From positions 243,633 through 307,632 of the forward strand of contig JAIEFE010000015.1 in the NCBI GenBank assembly GCA_029067085.1: a DNA stretch of 64,000 nt, given 5' to 3'. This DNA is from Lachnospiraceae bacterium (GTDB lineage Bacteria > Bacillota > Clostridia > Lachnospirales > Lachnospiraceae). Numbering within the stretch: position 1 is the stretch's first letter; the number at the start of each line of letters is the position of its first letter. This document shows, piece after piece, positions 18,414 through 27,531 of the stretch. Both the position numbers and the translations under genes were made by a program. The notes under the pieces are model-generated. The model did not search any database. It saw only the letters and a list, made by a program, of their open reading frames with translations, and was not told where the DNA came from.

Positions 18414-19424
18414 TCAGACCTTCAAAAATTCACTTTTAGGGAAGTGTAGAAGAACGGTCGTATATTCTCCCGCCCTGGACTTTATCTCAATACCGATTCC
18501 CAGTCTGGAGCAAAGTTGATCGCACAAATATAAGCCGATGCCGGTCGAATTTTTCCCGGCCCGGCCATTGCTCCCGACAAAGCCTTTATCAAAGACGCGT
18601 CCCAGTTCACTCTCCCTGATTCCAATGCCATTGTCAGTAATTGTGAGCACTATATAGTTCTCCTGTTCCTGCGAGACCACATCAATGACCAGCGGTTGGC
18701 TGCTTTGATACTTGACGCTGTTGATGATGATCTGATTCAGAATAAACTGCAGCCACTTCTGATCGGAGTACACCGTGCCGGAGAGCCTTTCGGTATGAAC
18801 GCAGACGTTGTTCTGTATCAGGAATTGCCTGTTCTGCGCCAGCACCTCCATGACGCATGCCCGCAGCGAAACCTCTTTGATCAGATAATCTTTCTCTACA
18901 TTTCCCAGCCGCGCGTAGAACAGAACGCGCTCCACACCCTGTGAGATCAGTTCTGTCTGCGTCAGGATCTTTCGGGCTGCATCCGATTTATTATTTTCGC
19001 AAAGCAACTGGATTCCGGTGATCGGAACCTTCATTTCATGAATCCACTGTTCTATAAATTCCCGATACTCTCTGCTCAGTCGGTTAGCCTGTGACACCTC
19101 ATCCGTCATGTCCTTCAAGGCGGTTTTCATCAGCTCAAAATATACCTTCTCCCATTCAGATGTCGGGACATCCATAATCTCCGCAAACAGGTACTTTCGG
19201 TCCAACTCATCCATCACAGCCCTAAAATGCAAAAGCCGTCTGCGCAGGCTCAGGTAATTCCACAACAGCAAGCCTGCTGCTATAAAGAGAAAACAGAGCC
19301 ATAGCAGAAAGATTTCCCCGATTTCCAGTCCAAACAGCCACAAAAGCACGGAAAAAAACAGCGCACCGGCAAAACAGACCAGCAGCACAGCTTTTTTGTC
19401 ATGTAACCAACCGGAAAAACTCAT
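18414..19424 (-). CDS. Bce-type intramembrane-sensing histidine kinase
   Basis: Sensor kinase of the peptide-antibiotic module. 336 residues with two closely spaced TM helices (about 11-31 and 36-56) and almost no extracellular loop, the hallmark of kinases that sense through their ABC transporter. DHp helix with His129 in WIHEMKVPITG, and a HATPase domain with NQIIINSVKY, TDNGIGI and STGIGLYL. The start overlaps the regulator stop by 4 nt. It phosphorylates the OmpR-type regulator encoded upstream. Confidence 0.93.
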   Translation of the reverse strand: MSFSGWLHDKKAVLLVCFAGALFFSVLLWLFGLEIGEIFLLWLCFLFIAAGLLLWNYLSLRRRLLHFRAVMDELDRKYLFAEIMDVPTSEWEKVYFELMKTALKDMTDEVSQANRLSREYREFIEQWIHEMKVPITGIQLLCENNKSDAARKILTQTELISQGVERVLFYARLGNVEKDYLIKEVSLRACVMEVLAQNRQFLIQNNVCVHTERLSGTVYSDQKWLQFILNQIIINSVKYQSSQPLVIDVVSQEQENYIVLTITDNGIGIRESELGRVFDKGFVGSNGRAGKNSTGIGLYLCDQLCSRLGIGIEIKSRAGEYTTVLLHFPKSEFLKV

Positions 19425-20086
19425 ATCTTATACCCCATTCCCCGCTTGGTCCGGATCAGCCCGTCTTTCCCAAGAAAACCCAGTTTCTCCCGAATCCGCA
19501 TGATATTGACACTGAGCGTATTGTCATCTATATGAATCTCGTTATCCCAAAGATATTCCACTAAATCCGTCCGCCGAACAATCTCGCCCGGATGCTGAAA
19601 CAGATAATACATAATCTTCAATTCGGTCTTTGTCAGTTCGATTTCCTTTTCATCCGCCGCCAGCGTTCCGGCAATCGGATGAAGCGTAATTCCACTATAT
19701 TCCAGACAGCCGGGCTGCCTGGCCGCCTGGCCTCTTTTCAGCAGCGCATTGATCCTCGCCAGCAGGATAGGAATATTGTATGGCTTGGAAATAAAATCAT
19801 CTCCGCCCAGTGTCAATGCCTGCAGCTCGTCCATTGCGGTATTGCGGCCTGTGATGAACAGAATCGGCACATCGGAAAATCGGCGGACAGATGCACACAG
19901 GCTGTATCCGTTTTTTCCGGGCAGACTGATATCCAGCAGGATCAGGTCAGGCGATTCCGCAATGATCTGCTCCAGCGTGTTTTCGAAATCGGTCACATGC
20001 GCAACTGCAAACCCTGCATTGGACAGGAGAGTTTGCAGTTCTTCCCGAATCAGTTTTTCATCCTCGATAATCAGTATCTTATTCAT
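19421..20086 (-). CDS. OmpR/BceR-type response regulator
   Basis: DNA-binding regulator of the Bce-like module. 222 residues when started at 20086, the standard position for a MNKILIIEDE N-terminus; an ATG at 20125 would add 13 residues and cannot be excluded because both RBSs are weak. REC domain with Asp52 (LLDISLPGKNG) and the SKPYN lysine; winged-helix domain about 125-222 with ELTKTELKIMYYL and a GMGYKI end. A TATAAT -10 box lies at 20154-20149 upstream. Its expected target is the operator at 18391-18404. Confidence 0.93.
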   Translation of the reverse strand: MNKILIIEDEKLIREELQTLLSNAGFAVAHVTDFENTLEQIIAESPDLILLDISLPGKNGYSLCASVRRFSDVPILFITGRNTAMDELQALTLGGDDFISKPYNIPILLARINALLKRGQAARQPGCLEYSGITLHPIAGTLAADEKEIELTKTELKIMYYLFQHPGEIVRRTDLVEYLWDNEIHIDDNTLSVNIMRIREKLGFLGKDGLIRTKRGMGYKI

Positions 20087-20248
20087 TGTGACTTTTTCTG
20101 CCCTTTTATAATAGCTTTGCTTCATTGTATCGCCGCTTCTGTCTCCGTATTATAACGAGGCTGTTTCATTTCAAAAGGCAAGCCCCTCCATAATGGATTT
20201 TCGAAGAAAAATATTAACCGGAAATTCATGACTCATCTGGTTTGTGAC

Positions 20249-21094
20249 TCATTTTAAACTAATCCGATCAATCCCTGAGATATTACGGGAAGAGATATAC
20301 AAAAATTCATTTTCTATATGTGTTTGTCCTGATAGCTTTAACGGAATATTAATTACTTTTATCTTTTCCAGCGTATTTTTATTCCAAAAAGCAATTTCCG
20401 AGCAAGGATAAGAAACAGTAATCAGCATATCCTTGTATATTCCTGCACAGCTAAACATTTTCTTGTGAACCTTCTTTATTGATGTCTCGATTTCAAAGCT
20501 TTCCATACCGATTTTGAAAAGTTTTCCATCGTGACTAGCGGCATATAATATCCCTCCATCAATATACAGACTGGCGATGTTTTTCTTCCCTAGAACAAGG
20601 CTTTTTGCAATGGAAAGAGTAGATTTGTCCAACAGCAGCAATTTCCCGTCTACTGTTCCGCAAAGCAAGTATTGATCAATTGTTTTAATGCTCCACATAC
20701 TGCTTTCGGAAATCATAAACTCTTTTACCAGATACGACTGTTTATCAAGAGTAATCATTTTTCCATTCCGGATGGAACAATATATGGCATCATGATCAAC
20801 TGCTATCCCGCATATATCAGAACTTAGATCATTGCCCAACTGCCATTTGCCAAGCAGCTCATAATCCTTTTGGTTTAACGCATAAAGCGTGCAAAAATCA
20901 TATATAAAAATCTGTTCATCATCCGCGATCAGTTTTCTTGACAATCCTTCTTTCTCGAAAACTGTCTTTTGACAGATAATATCTCGGGAGTATTTATCTA
21001 TCTTAAGTAAATCTTTTCCGCACATACAGTCAATACACTGCTCTGTGACATGAAAGCCCGTGACGATTCCACCCAACTCTACTATGTGTTCCAT
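20249..21094 (-). CDS. Cytoplasmic beta-propeller-like protein, unknown function
   Basis: 281 residues with no signal peptide or TM helix. The sequence is a run of about six 40-residue beta units with the pattern hydrophobic strand, short turn, strand, D/N-G-K (for example GTVDGKLLLLDKSTL, ASHDGKLFKIGMESF), as in PQQ-like or WD40-type propellers. A cysteine cluster CIDCMCG occurs near residues 20-26. I recognise no named family. The gene is clearly more AT-rich than its neighbours and stands alone between two two-component systems with about 120 and 250 bp of non-coding DNA either side, which fits recent acquisition. Function is not inferable. Confidence 0.65.
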   Translation of the reverse strand: MEHIVELGGIVTGFHVTEQCIDCMCGKDLLKIDKYSRDIICQKTVFEKEGLSRKLIADDEQIFIYDFCTLYALNQKDYELLGKWQLGNDLSSDICGIAVDHDAIYCSIRNGKMITLDKQSYLVKEFMISESSMWSIKTIDQYLLCGTVDGKLLLLDKSTLSIAKSLVLGKKNIASLYIDGGILYAASHDGKLFKIGMESFEIETSIKKVHKKMFSCAGIYKDMLITVSYPCSEIAFWNKNTLEKIKVINIPLKLSGQTHIENEFLYISSRNISGIDRISLK

Positions 21095-21346
21095 GTTTTC
21101 ACCTCATATATGGTCATTTCCAGTACCGTTCTGTTTTCCCTTCTCTGTGTTCCGGCAGAAAAGAAAACATGTCTGTCACAGATGCACGTTTCAGTTTCTG
21201 CCGCATTTTCAGTTATCAATATAATAGAAAAATCCGACAGAAACTGTCTTGAACGTGCGATCGCACATCTGTAAGAATTTCTATGATGATTCCATTCTAT
21301 AGAGTTTATGGCTTTCTGTCAACCATATTTCCAAACGAAATTTCGT

Positions 21347-23953
21347 TTATTCATGCTGGTGGATTTCTTCCTGCCCGGGCGCACTTTCCACCCTGTTAAA
21401 ACACACCGTCACCGTAAACAGATCCGCATCCGTCTCAACCGAGAGACTTCCGCCGCAGGCCTCTGTAAAACTCTTGGCAATGGAAAGCCCCAGTCCGCTT
21501 CCGCCGTCGGTACGACTCTCGTCACCGCGCACGAAACGCTCCGTAAAGTCCTTGCTGTCCGCGAGCTCCACGCCGGAGGTATTCTTGATGCGCACAACCG
21601 CCTGTCTGGCCTCCTCCGCAAGCGTCAGGTAAACCCGCGATCCCTCCAGCGAATAGCGAAGGGCGTTCTGCAAAAGGTTCTGGAACACCCGGTAGAGTCT
21701 CTGCCCGTCCGCCGTCACCGACACGGGTACTTCCGGAATCGTCGTCCGCATCGTCAGACTGCTCGCCTCGATCCGGTCATTCATATCCGCCAGCGTCTGG
21801 CGCAGAAGCTTACCTAGATCCAGCGTTTCCATCTGGATCGGAAGCTGTCCCGAGGTTGCCTTGCTTACTTCAAACACATCCTGCACGATGCCGCGAAGCC
21901 TCTCCGCCTTTTCCCCTAAAATCTGAATATACTCTTTTACATGCCGCGGCAGTTCTTCTTCCTGCCGCAAAAGCTCCGTATAGCTGATAATGGAGGTGAG
22001 CGGCGTCTTGATATCGTGAGACACATTGGTCACCAGATCCACCTTCATCCGCTCGCTCTTGATCTGCTCTTTCAACGCCGTCTCCATACCCTTTTGTATC
22101 TGGTTTAAGCTATCTGCTGCCTGTCCCAGATCCGAGTCATCAGGCAAAGTCAGTTCTTTTGTCAGACTGCCATCCCGCACCGCCAGAATCTGATCGGTGA
22201 GCGCGCCGATATCCACAGCTAATCTACGGTTTTTCTTTAAGTCCCAGACTGTCAGCAGGGTGAAGATAAAGAGAATAGCAAAGACCAATTCCATGATCAG
22301 CAGAAACGGCGCTCCCACCTCTGCTGCGGACATCCCGTATTCCGCCGCCATCGCATAAACCTCTGCGTATTCATAGCTGTCAGCGTTTGTAAGCGTAACG
22401 ACCTCCACATTTCCCTCCGCCACCATCTCAAACAGTACAAACATCGCCAAAAACAACGTAAGCAGCACAAGCTCCGCGATCAGTGTAAGCCGCTGTCTCT
22501 TTACCAGTCTTTTCTGGATCGGATACTTGAGATCCTGTATTTTTAACAGATTCAAAATCGGTTTTTTCTGTTTCTTTCCGTTTTTCCGCCAGTCCAGAAC
22601 TGCCAGATAAAAGAGCCAGAAAAATATGGCCAGATACACGCCCGCCCGTGCCAGCATTTTAAACTGATACGAGAGATCACCGCTCAAGTAATTGTCCCAG
22701 CCGTAATAACCAAAGCCGTACGTGATATAACCGATAAACCAGAACGACTCCCTGAAGGCCCTGCCGCTTCGCGCCGCTAAGACCGCGAATACCAGAACAA
22801 ACGCCACAAACTTACACTCCAGACACAGCTTCCCCAAAAGGTCTGCGATTCTTTCCATCGCCTGCCGTCTGCTCTTTCGCATAAGGAGGGCGATTGCCAG
22901 CAGGATCACTACTGCCGTGAGAAATTCTTCCGTCCGCAGCGCCATGTTTCGCAGATAGTCCGCATTGCTTTTCAAACGATAGAGACCGCCGCCATAGCTT
23001 TGATATCCGTTTCCCTTATCTGCTGCCACCAGATAACGCTGCGGATCTTTCGCTGCCGCTAAAAAGATCACTGCATCCTTCGCCTTGTCTCCCAGCTTAT
23101 AATTTGCATATCCGGGCACCCGCCAGCGGCTCGCATCCGTGTAAAGTCCATCGCCGTACACATCCTCATCCCGGCCGTCCTTTGTGATCTTTACCTTGCC
23201 GTCGCCCTCTCTGTTGTACCAGAGAGTGAAATTATAGACTTTGGAATCAAGGGCTTGGGCGAAATCTTCCCCTTTCCACTCTTCGTCCGTTTTTGTCTCA
23301 TATTCTTCAATATTTGAGTAGAGGAGCTTATTTTGGTAGATCACGACATAGCGGAGATTCTTGTTCTTCGCCATATCCTCCATATAACTCTTCTCATCCG
23401 TATAAAGATACCCACGATACACACTGGAACCATAGTAACTTTCATCGTCTGAAAACCCGTATTCAGCGAGTTTTTCCTCGTAACGGGCCTGCTGTTCCGA
23501 CAGATAGGTCAAGTAATCGTCCACGTTGCCGCCAAACGCTTCAAGGCTCGGGATACTTTCCGCAGTGCCGCCGATGTAAGCCGTCTCAGCCACCGTATCT
23601 TCCTGCACCATTTGAAGCGTACCGTCGTCCGCGACTTCGTTCAGCGCCCTGTCGAGCTGCTCCCCGTATTTCTCAGCCATATCCTTATTGTAATTGTACT
23701 CTGCATCTCCATATCCATTGACCGAAAAAGTCATTCCTCCCGTAGCCACGCCCAGAAGATCCGAGAGCCTGTTGCTGATGTTCCAGCGAAATTCCCCGCT
23801 TTCCTGATAATCCAGAGGCCCCTCAAAGATACCGGGCCCGCAGGTCATACACAGCTGAAACACCGGCAGTAAAACGATGACCAGCATAGTCACCCCTGTC
23901 GCAAACGCCAAAAAACTAAATGCCGCCTTACCTTTTTTCCATTTTGTATCCAA
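21347..23953 (-). CDS. Large polytopic sensor histidine kinase
   Basis: Membrane sensor kinase partnered with the regulator encoded just upstream (genes overlap by 26 nt). 868 residues: TM helix about 13-35, an extracytoplasmic region of roughly 300 residues rich in Tyr and charged residues, then six more TM helices between about 340 and 570, a HAMP-like linker, HisKA with His646 (NVSHDIKTPLTS) and a HATPase domain with NLLQNALRYS and GSGLGLSIA. The build resembles large Clostridia kinases of the VanS-like branch. The extracellular region has no recognised ligand-binding fold, so the signal is unknown. A short palindrome AAACGAAATTTCGTTT lies at the stop codon. Confidence 0.9.
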   Translation of the reverse strand: MDTKWKKGKAAFSFLAFATGVTMLVIVLLPVFQLCMTCGPGIFEGPLDYQESGEFRWNISNRLSDLLGVATGGMTFSVNGYGDAEYNYNKDMAEKYGEQLDRALNEVADDGTLQMVQEDTVAETAYIGGTAESIPSLEAFGGNVDDYLTYLSEQQARYEEKLAEYGFSDDESYYGSSVYRGYLYTDEKSYMEDMAKNKNLRYVVIYQNKLLYSNIEEYETKTDEEWKGEDFAQALDSKVYNFTLWYNREGDGKVKITKDGRDEDVYGDGLYTDASRWRVPGYANYKLGDKAKDAVIFLAAAKDPQRYLVAADKGNGYQSYGGGLYRLKSNADYLRNMALRTEEFLTAVVILLAIALLMRKSRRQAMERIADLLGKLCLECKFVAFVLVFAVLAARSGRAFRESFWFIGYITYGFGYYGWDNYLSGDLSYQFKMLARAGVYLAIFFWLFYLAVLDWRKNGKKQKKPILNLLKIQDLKYPIQKRLVKRQRLTLIAELVLLTLFLAMFVLFEMVAEGNVEVVTLTNADSYEYAEVYAMAAEYGMSAAEVGAPFLLIMELVFAILFIFTLLTVWDLKKNRRLAVDIGALTDQILAVRDGSLTKELTLPDDSDLGQAADSLNQIQKGMETALKEQIKSERMKVDLVTNVSHDIKTPLTSIISYTELLRQEEELPRHVKEYIQILGEKAERLRGIVQDVFEVSKATSGQLPIQMETLDLGKLLRQTLADMNDRIEASSLTMRTTIPEVPVSVTADGQRLYRVFQNLLQNALRYSLEGSRVYLTLAEEARQAVVRIKNTSGVELADSKDFTERFVRGDESRTDGGSGLGLSIAKSFTEACGGSLSVETDADLFTVTVCFNRVESAPGQEEIHQHE

Positions 23954-24626
23954 TGCCCCACACCACCTTTATATATTCTGGGTCTTTCGGATTGAGTTCA
24001 ATCTTCTCCCTGATATGACGAATGTGTACCATCACGGTATTCTCCGGCGAAAAGGAGGGTTCCTCCCAGACTCTCTCGTAAATCTCCTCCGCCGGAAAGA
24101 TACGCCCCATGTTCCTCATCAGAAGCTCCACGATCTTTGTCTCCGTTGCAGTCAATCTGACCGGCTCCCCGTCTGCATAGAGCGTGCGCTCCCGCAGGCG
24201 GTAACAGAGTCTGCCGTTTGTGATTTCATCCTCCTCATTCTGCGCATGGATGCCGCCAAGCAGCGTGTACCTGCGAAGCTGGCTTTTCACCCGGGCCGCC
24301 AGCTCCTGCGGATTAAAGGGCTTCGCCACATAATCGTCCGCTCCCATAGAGAGACCTAATATCTTGTCCGTATCCTCTGTCTTCGCACTCAGAACAATGA
24401 TGGGAAGATTTTTGCGTTCTCTGATCTTCATCATAGCGGAGAGGCCATCCATCTTCGGCATCATCACATCCATGATAATGAGCTGCACCTCCTGCTCTCC
24501 CAGTATCCTGAGTGCTTCCATGCCGTCGTAGGCCTTTAACACGCGGTATTCCTCCTTCTCCAAAAGAAGCGCGATCGCCCGCACGATCTCCCTGTCGTCG
24601 TCCACCACCAGCACACATTCGTTCAT
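23928..24626 (-). CDS. OmpR/VanR-type response regulator
   Basis: DNA-binding response regulator for the overlapping kinase gene. 232 residues: REC with Asp53 (IIMDVMMPKMDG) and the AKPFN lysine, winged helix about 132-232 with RLTATETKIVELL and a GIGYKMEKR end. The start has an AAGGAGG RBS. The upstream 135 bp holds a pair of CTTATAAAAAT direct repeats 23 bp apart (24678-24711), a spacing of about two helical turns that fits binding of an OmpR-type dimer, so autoregulation is plausible. Confidence 0.93.
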   Translation of the reverse strand: MNECVLVVDDDREIVRAIALLLEKEEYRVLKAYDGMEALRILGEQEVQLIIMDVMMPKMDGLSAMMKIRERKNLPIIVLSAKTEDTDKILGLSMGADDYVAKPFNPQELAARVKSQLRRYTLLGGIHAQNEEDEITNGRLCYRLRERTLYADGEPVRLTATETKIVELLMRNMGRIFPAEEIYERVWEEPSFSPENTVMVHIRHIREKIELNPKDPEYIKVVWGIGYKMEKR

Positions 24627-24677
24627 CCGAAAATTCTGCCTCCTTCCGTAAGCCTGAGACCATCCTATCCTGAAGTC

Positions 24678-24711
24678 CTTATAAAAATGTCGAGGGATTT
24701 CTTATAAAAAT
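24678..24711. promoter_or_regulatory. Direct repeats, possible regulator binding site
   Basis: CTTATAAAAAT at 24678-24688 and again at 24701-24711, a period of 23 bp, placed 52-85 bp upstream of the response-regulator start codon. OmpR-family regulators commonly bind such spaced direct repeats. Assignment to this regulator is inference. Confidence 0.45.
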
Positions 24712-24720
24712 CTTAAGTCT

Positions 24721-24755
24721 GCGAAGCATCTTGAGTCTGCTTATGCAATGCGTCG
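24721..24755 (+). repeat. Dispersed repeat copy (paired with 31344-31378)
   Basis: About 29 of 35 bases match the minus strand at 31378-31344, starting GCGAAGCATCT and including TCTGCTTATGC. Both copies are intergenic. This one lies between the GTPase-nuclease stop and the regulator promoter region. Confidence 0.6.
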
Positions 24756-24762
24756 AATTATG

Positions 24763-27516
24763 TCAACCAATATAATCTTCCCGCATTTCCTTCTCGGCTG
24801 CCGTTACTTCCTCATAGAGCTCCCTTGCAGAGACCCGGATCGCCCCTGCACCCAGGATAATGATCTGCTCGAGCCCGTCGGAGGTGGCCACTCGCACGCG
24901 GTTGTTTTTCCGGCTCAGCTCATGGGTCACCTTTTCGATATAGTGGTCCGCCGTTTCGGCCTCTTTTGTATAAACCACATCGATATTGTGATAACGCTCC
25001 ACACTCCCGGGGTTCCCTTTGACACGATAAGCATCAAAAACCAGAATCAGATGCATCCTGCGGAATGCCTGAAAATTGCATAGAATGTCCATCAATCTGC
25101 AGCGTGCAGCGTTTAAGTCCGTTTTTGCCAGGTTTCCAAGTTCCTCCCAAGCAAAGATGATATTGTAACCGTCTACCAGAAGATATTCCTCCTGCTTCCC
25201 CTGGCCGCCGTGATACTCCACCTCTGCCGGTGCAGGTGCTTTTGCCCGAATGGTTCTTGCCCACCCCTGCTTTTTTGACTCCTTTGACCCATAAGTTCGC
25301 GCAAAGATCTCTTCCACTTCTTCTTGACCAATAAAGTCAACCGTTGATCCGTTATTAGCGGACCGCTTCGCGTAACGCTCCGCGAAATTCTCTGTCCCCT
25401 CCACGCCAATCTGTTCATATCGATTATATTGACCGTTTTGGTCATTTTCATCATTTGACCCGTAGATGCTGCCGTCCGACAACCGCCACCCGGCTTTCAG
25501 CGCCGGCTCCAGATGCATATACTCCTCCACCCGATCCCACTCCACGATGACACCCGCACCGTGGGCACAGAATACGGATCCGCAAGGATTTTCCGTATCG
25601 TGTTCCGCCTCATAACCGATCCGGTCAATAACTTCCGCAGCATTGTGACAGGGCTCGTAGCCTTTCAGAGAGAGCGCAAGCTTCCCTTTTCCCCCGGTAT
25701 AGGAAAGAAGTTGCGTCTGATAACCCCCAAATTCGGAAACCGGAACCGTGCCTGTAAGCACCGCCTCTTCTCCCTCTGTTTCCGGCGGTTCAAAGCTTCC
25801 TGCCATCGTCTGTATATCCGTCATAGCGCGCCCCACTAAGGAAGCCGGCATTTCCATTCGAAAAGCATACACAGGCTCCAACAGTACACTTCTCGCCCGA
25901 CACAGCCCCTGTCGAAGAGCCCGATAGGTGGCCTGTCTGAAATCGCCGCCCTCAGTATGCTTGATATGCGCCTTTCCCGCTGCCAGCGTGATCTGCATAT
26001 CCGTGACGGGGGATCCTGTAAGGACACCGGGATGGCTTCTCTCCTCCAAATGAGTCAAGATCAACCGCTGCCAGTTTCGATCCAGCTTGTCCTCACTGCA
26101 TCTGCTGCGGAAAGTGAGACCGCTCCCCCGCTCTCCCGGTTCCAGGATCAGATGCACTTCCGCATAATGCCTGAGAGGCTCAAAATGTCCCACACCCTCA
26201 GCCACATCCGCAATGGTCTCCTTATAGAGAACGCTCCCTTCCCCAAAACTCACCTTCACGCCAAAGCGCTCCTCAATAAGACTTTTCAGGATCTCAATCT
26301 GCACCTCTCCCATCAGTCTTGCATGGATTTCCCCGCTCCCTTCCTGTCTGACAATGTGAAGCTGTGGTTCTTCCTCTTCTAGTTTACATAACTCAGAATA
26401 CATCGTATGAACATCACATCCATCCGGCAATTCAAGTCGGTATGTCATGACCGGCTCCAAAACCGGCAGCACGGTTTCCTTCTCCGCACCGATTCCCTGT
26501 CCGCAGAAAGTGTGGACCGGTCCGGTCAACGCACAAATGCTGCCCGCCTCAATCTCCTGCACCGCCTCAAATTTCTCACCGGAATAAAGCCGGATCTGGT
26601 CAATTTTTTCACCGCAGTCCGATTTCGCCCCAACCGTCTCCGGCTTGCCTCTTCCTTCTGCCGCGGTTATCGACTGTTTCACCTTAAGGCTGCCTCCGGT
26701 CACCTTAACATGCGTCAGGCGGTTTCCCTGCGCGTCTCTGGTAATCTTAAAGACTCTCGCCCCGAAAGCCTTCCCATAATGCGGCACGGGCGCATAGACT
26801 GTCAGAGCATTAAGCAGAGTTTCCACTCCGTCTCCTTTCAGAGCGGAACCAAAAAAGCAGGGAAAGAGCCTGCGGCGGGCAATGAGATCTGTGATCTCCT
26901 GTATCCTGACGGGCGGCTCGTCCGATAGGGCTTCCGCCCCATCCGGCATGCATTCTGTCCGCTCCAGATATTTTTCCAGAATTGCTTCATCACAAACTGC
27001 TATATTTTCATAAAATTCGTCGAATCTTTCCCCGTCCGGATCTGCAAAAGACACGCACCGCTCATCCAACTCACGTTTCAATCCGGCAAGCAGCGCTTTC
27101 TCATCCGTTCCCGGCTGATCCATTTTATTGACAAAGACAAACACCGGCACCTGATAACGCTCCAGCAGCTTCCAAAGCGTCAGCGTATGGCTCTGCACCC
27201 CGTCCGCACCGCTCACAATAAGCACTGCGCAGTCGAGTATCTGCAAAGTACGCTCCATCTCCGCGGAAAAATCGATGTGCCCCGGCGTATCGAGAAGGGT
27301 TACCTCCATTTCCTTCCATGAAAAACGGGCCTGCTTGGAGAAAATGGTAATGCCCCGTTCCCGCTCCTGCCTGTCCGTATCTAAAAAGGTATCTCTATGA
27401 TCCACCCGCCCGAGATTTCTAATCTCTCCTGCGGTGTAAAGAACGCGTTCCGCCAGTGTGGTTTTTCCTGCATCCACGTGAGCCAACAGACCAATCGCCA
27501 GTTTTTTTGTTACCAT
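24763..27516 (-). CDS. TetM-like ribosomal GTPase fused to a YacP/Rae1-type NYN ribonuclease domain
   Basis: Translational GTPase joined to a nuclease domain. 917 residues from the ATG at 27516 (GGAGG RBS 5 nt upstream). Residues 1-640 follow the TetM/EF-G plan: G1 AHVDAGKTT, switch region RERGIT, G3 DTPGHIDF, G4 NKMDQ, then EF-G domains II-V. A polar linker (about 640-775) leads to a NYN/PIN domain (about 778-917) with VDGYN, LVFDAYR, TKEAETAD and ATSDG, i.e. the acidic residues expected for catalysis; this is the YacP family, whose Bacillus member Rae1 cuts mRNA in the ribosomal A site. TetM-like factors bind the same site. Tetracycline resistance is not implied. It follows a GNAT gene by 15 nt and contains three TTGACY-N5-RGTCAA palindromes. 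Confidence 0.92.
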   Translation of the reverse strand: MVTKKLAIGLLAHVDAGKTTLAERVLYTAGEIRNLGRVDHRDTFLDTDRQERERGITIFSKQARFSWKEMEVTLLDTPGHIDFSAEMERTLQILDCAVLIVSGADGVQSHTLTLWKLLERYQVPVFVFVNKMDQPGTDEKALLAGLKRELDERCVSFADPDGERFDEFYENIAVCDEAILEKYLERTECMPDGAEALSDEPPVRIQEITDLIARRRLFPCFFGSALKGDGVETLLNALTVYAPVPHYGKAFGARVFKITRDAQGNRLTHVKVTGGSLKVKQSITAAEGRGKPETVGAKSDCGEKIDQIRLYSGEKFEAVQEIEAGSICALTGPVHTFCGQGIGAEKETVLPVLEPVMTYRLELPDGCDVHTMYSELCKLEEEEPQLHIVRQEGSGEIHARLMGEVQIEILKSLIEERFGVKVSFGEGSVLYKETIADVAEGVGHFEPLRHYAEVHLILEPGERGSGLTFRSRCSEDKLDRNWQRLILTHLEERSHPGVLTGSPVTDMQITLAAGKAHIKHTEGGDFRQATYRALRQGLCRARSVLLEPVYAFRMEMPASLVGRAMTDIQTMAGSFEPPETEGEEAVLTGTVPVSEFGGYQTQLLSYTGGKGKLALSLKGYEPCHNAAEVIDRIGYEAEHDTENPCGSVFCAHGAGVIVEWDRVEEYMHLEPALKAGWRLSDGSIYGSNDENDQNGQYNRYEQIGVEGTENFAERYAKRSANNGSTVDFIGQEEVEEIFARTYGSKESKKQGWARTIRAKAPAPAEVEYHGGQGKQEEYLLVDGYNIIFAWEELGNLAKTDLNAARCRLMDILCNFQAFRRMHLILVFDAYRVKGNPGSVERYHNIDVVYTKEAETADHYIEKVTHELSRKNNRVRVATSDGLEQIIILGAGAIRVSARELYEEVTAAEKEMREDYIG

Positions 27517-27531
27517 AGCCGCCTCCAAAAT

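Noticed and set aside
25324..25340. TTGACY-N5-RGTCAA sites as CtsR operators
   Set aside because: CtsR sites are direct heptad repeats separated by 3 bp and lie in promoters; these are inverted repeats with 5-bp spacing inside genes.
24763..27516. Tetracycline resistance gene
   Set aside because: Only the TetM/EF-G fold is supported; divergence and the extra nuclease domain argue against calling a resistance determinant.
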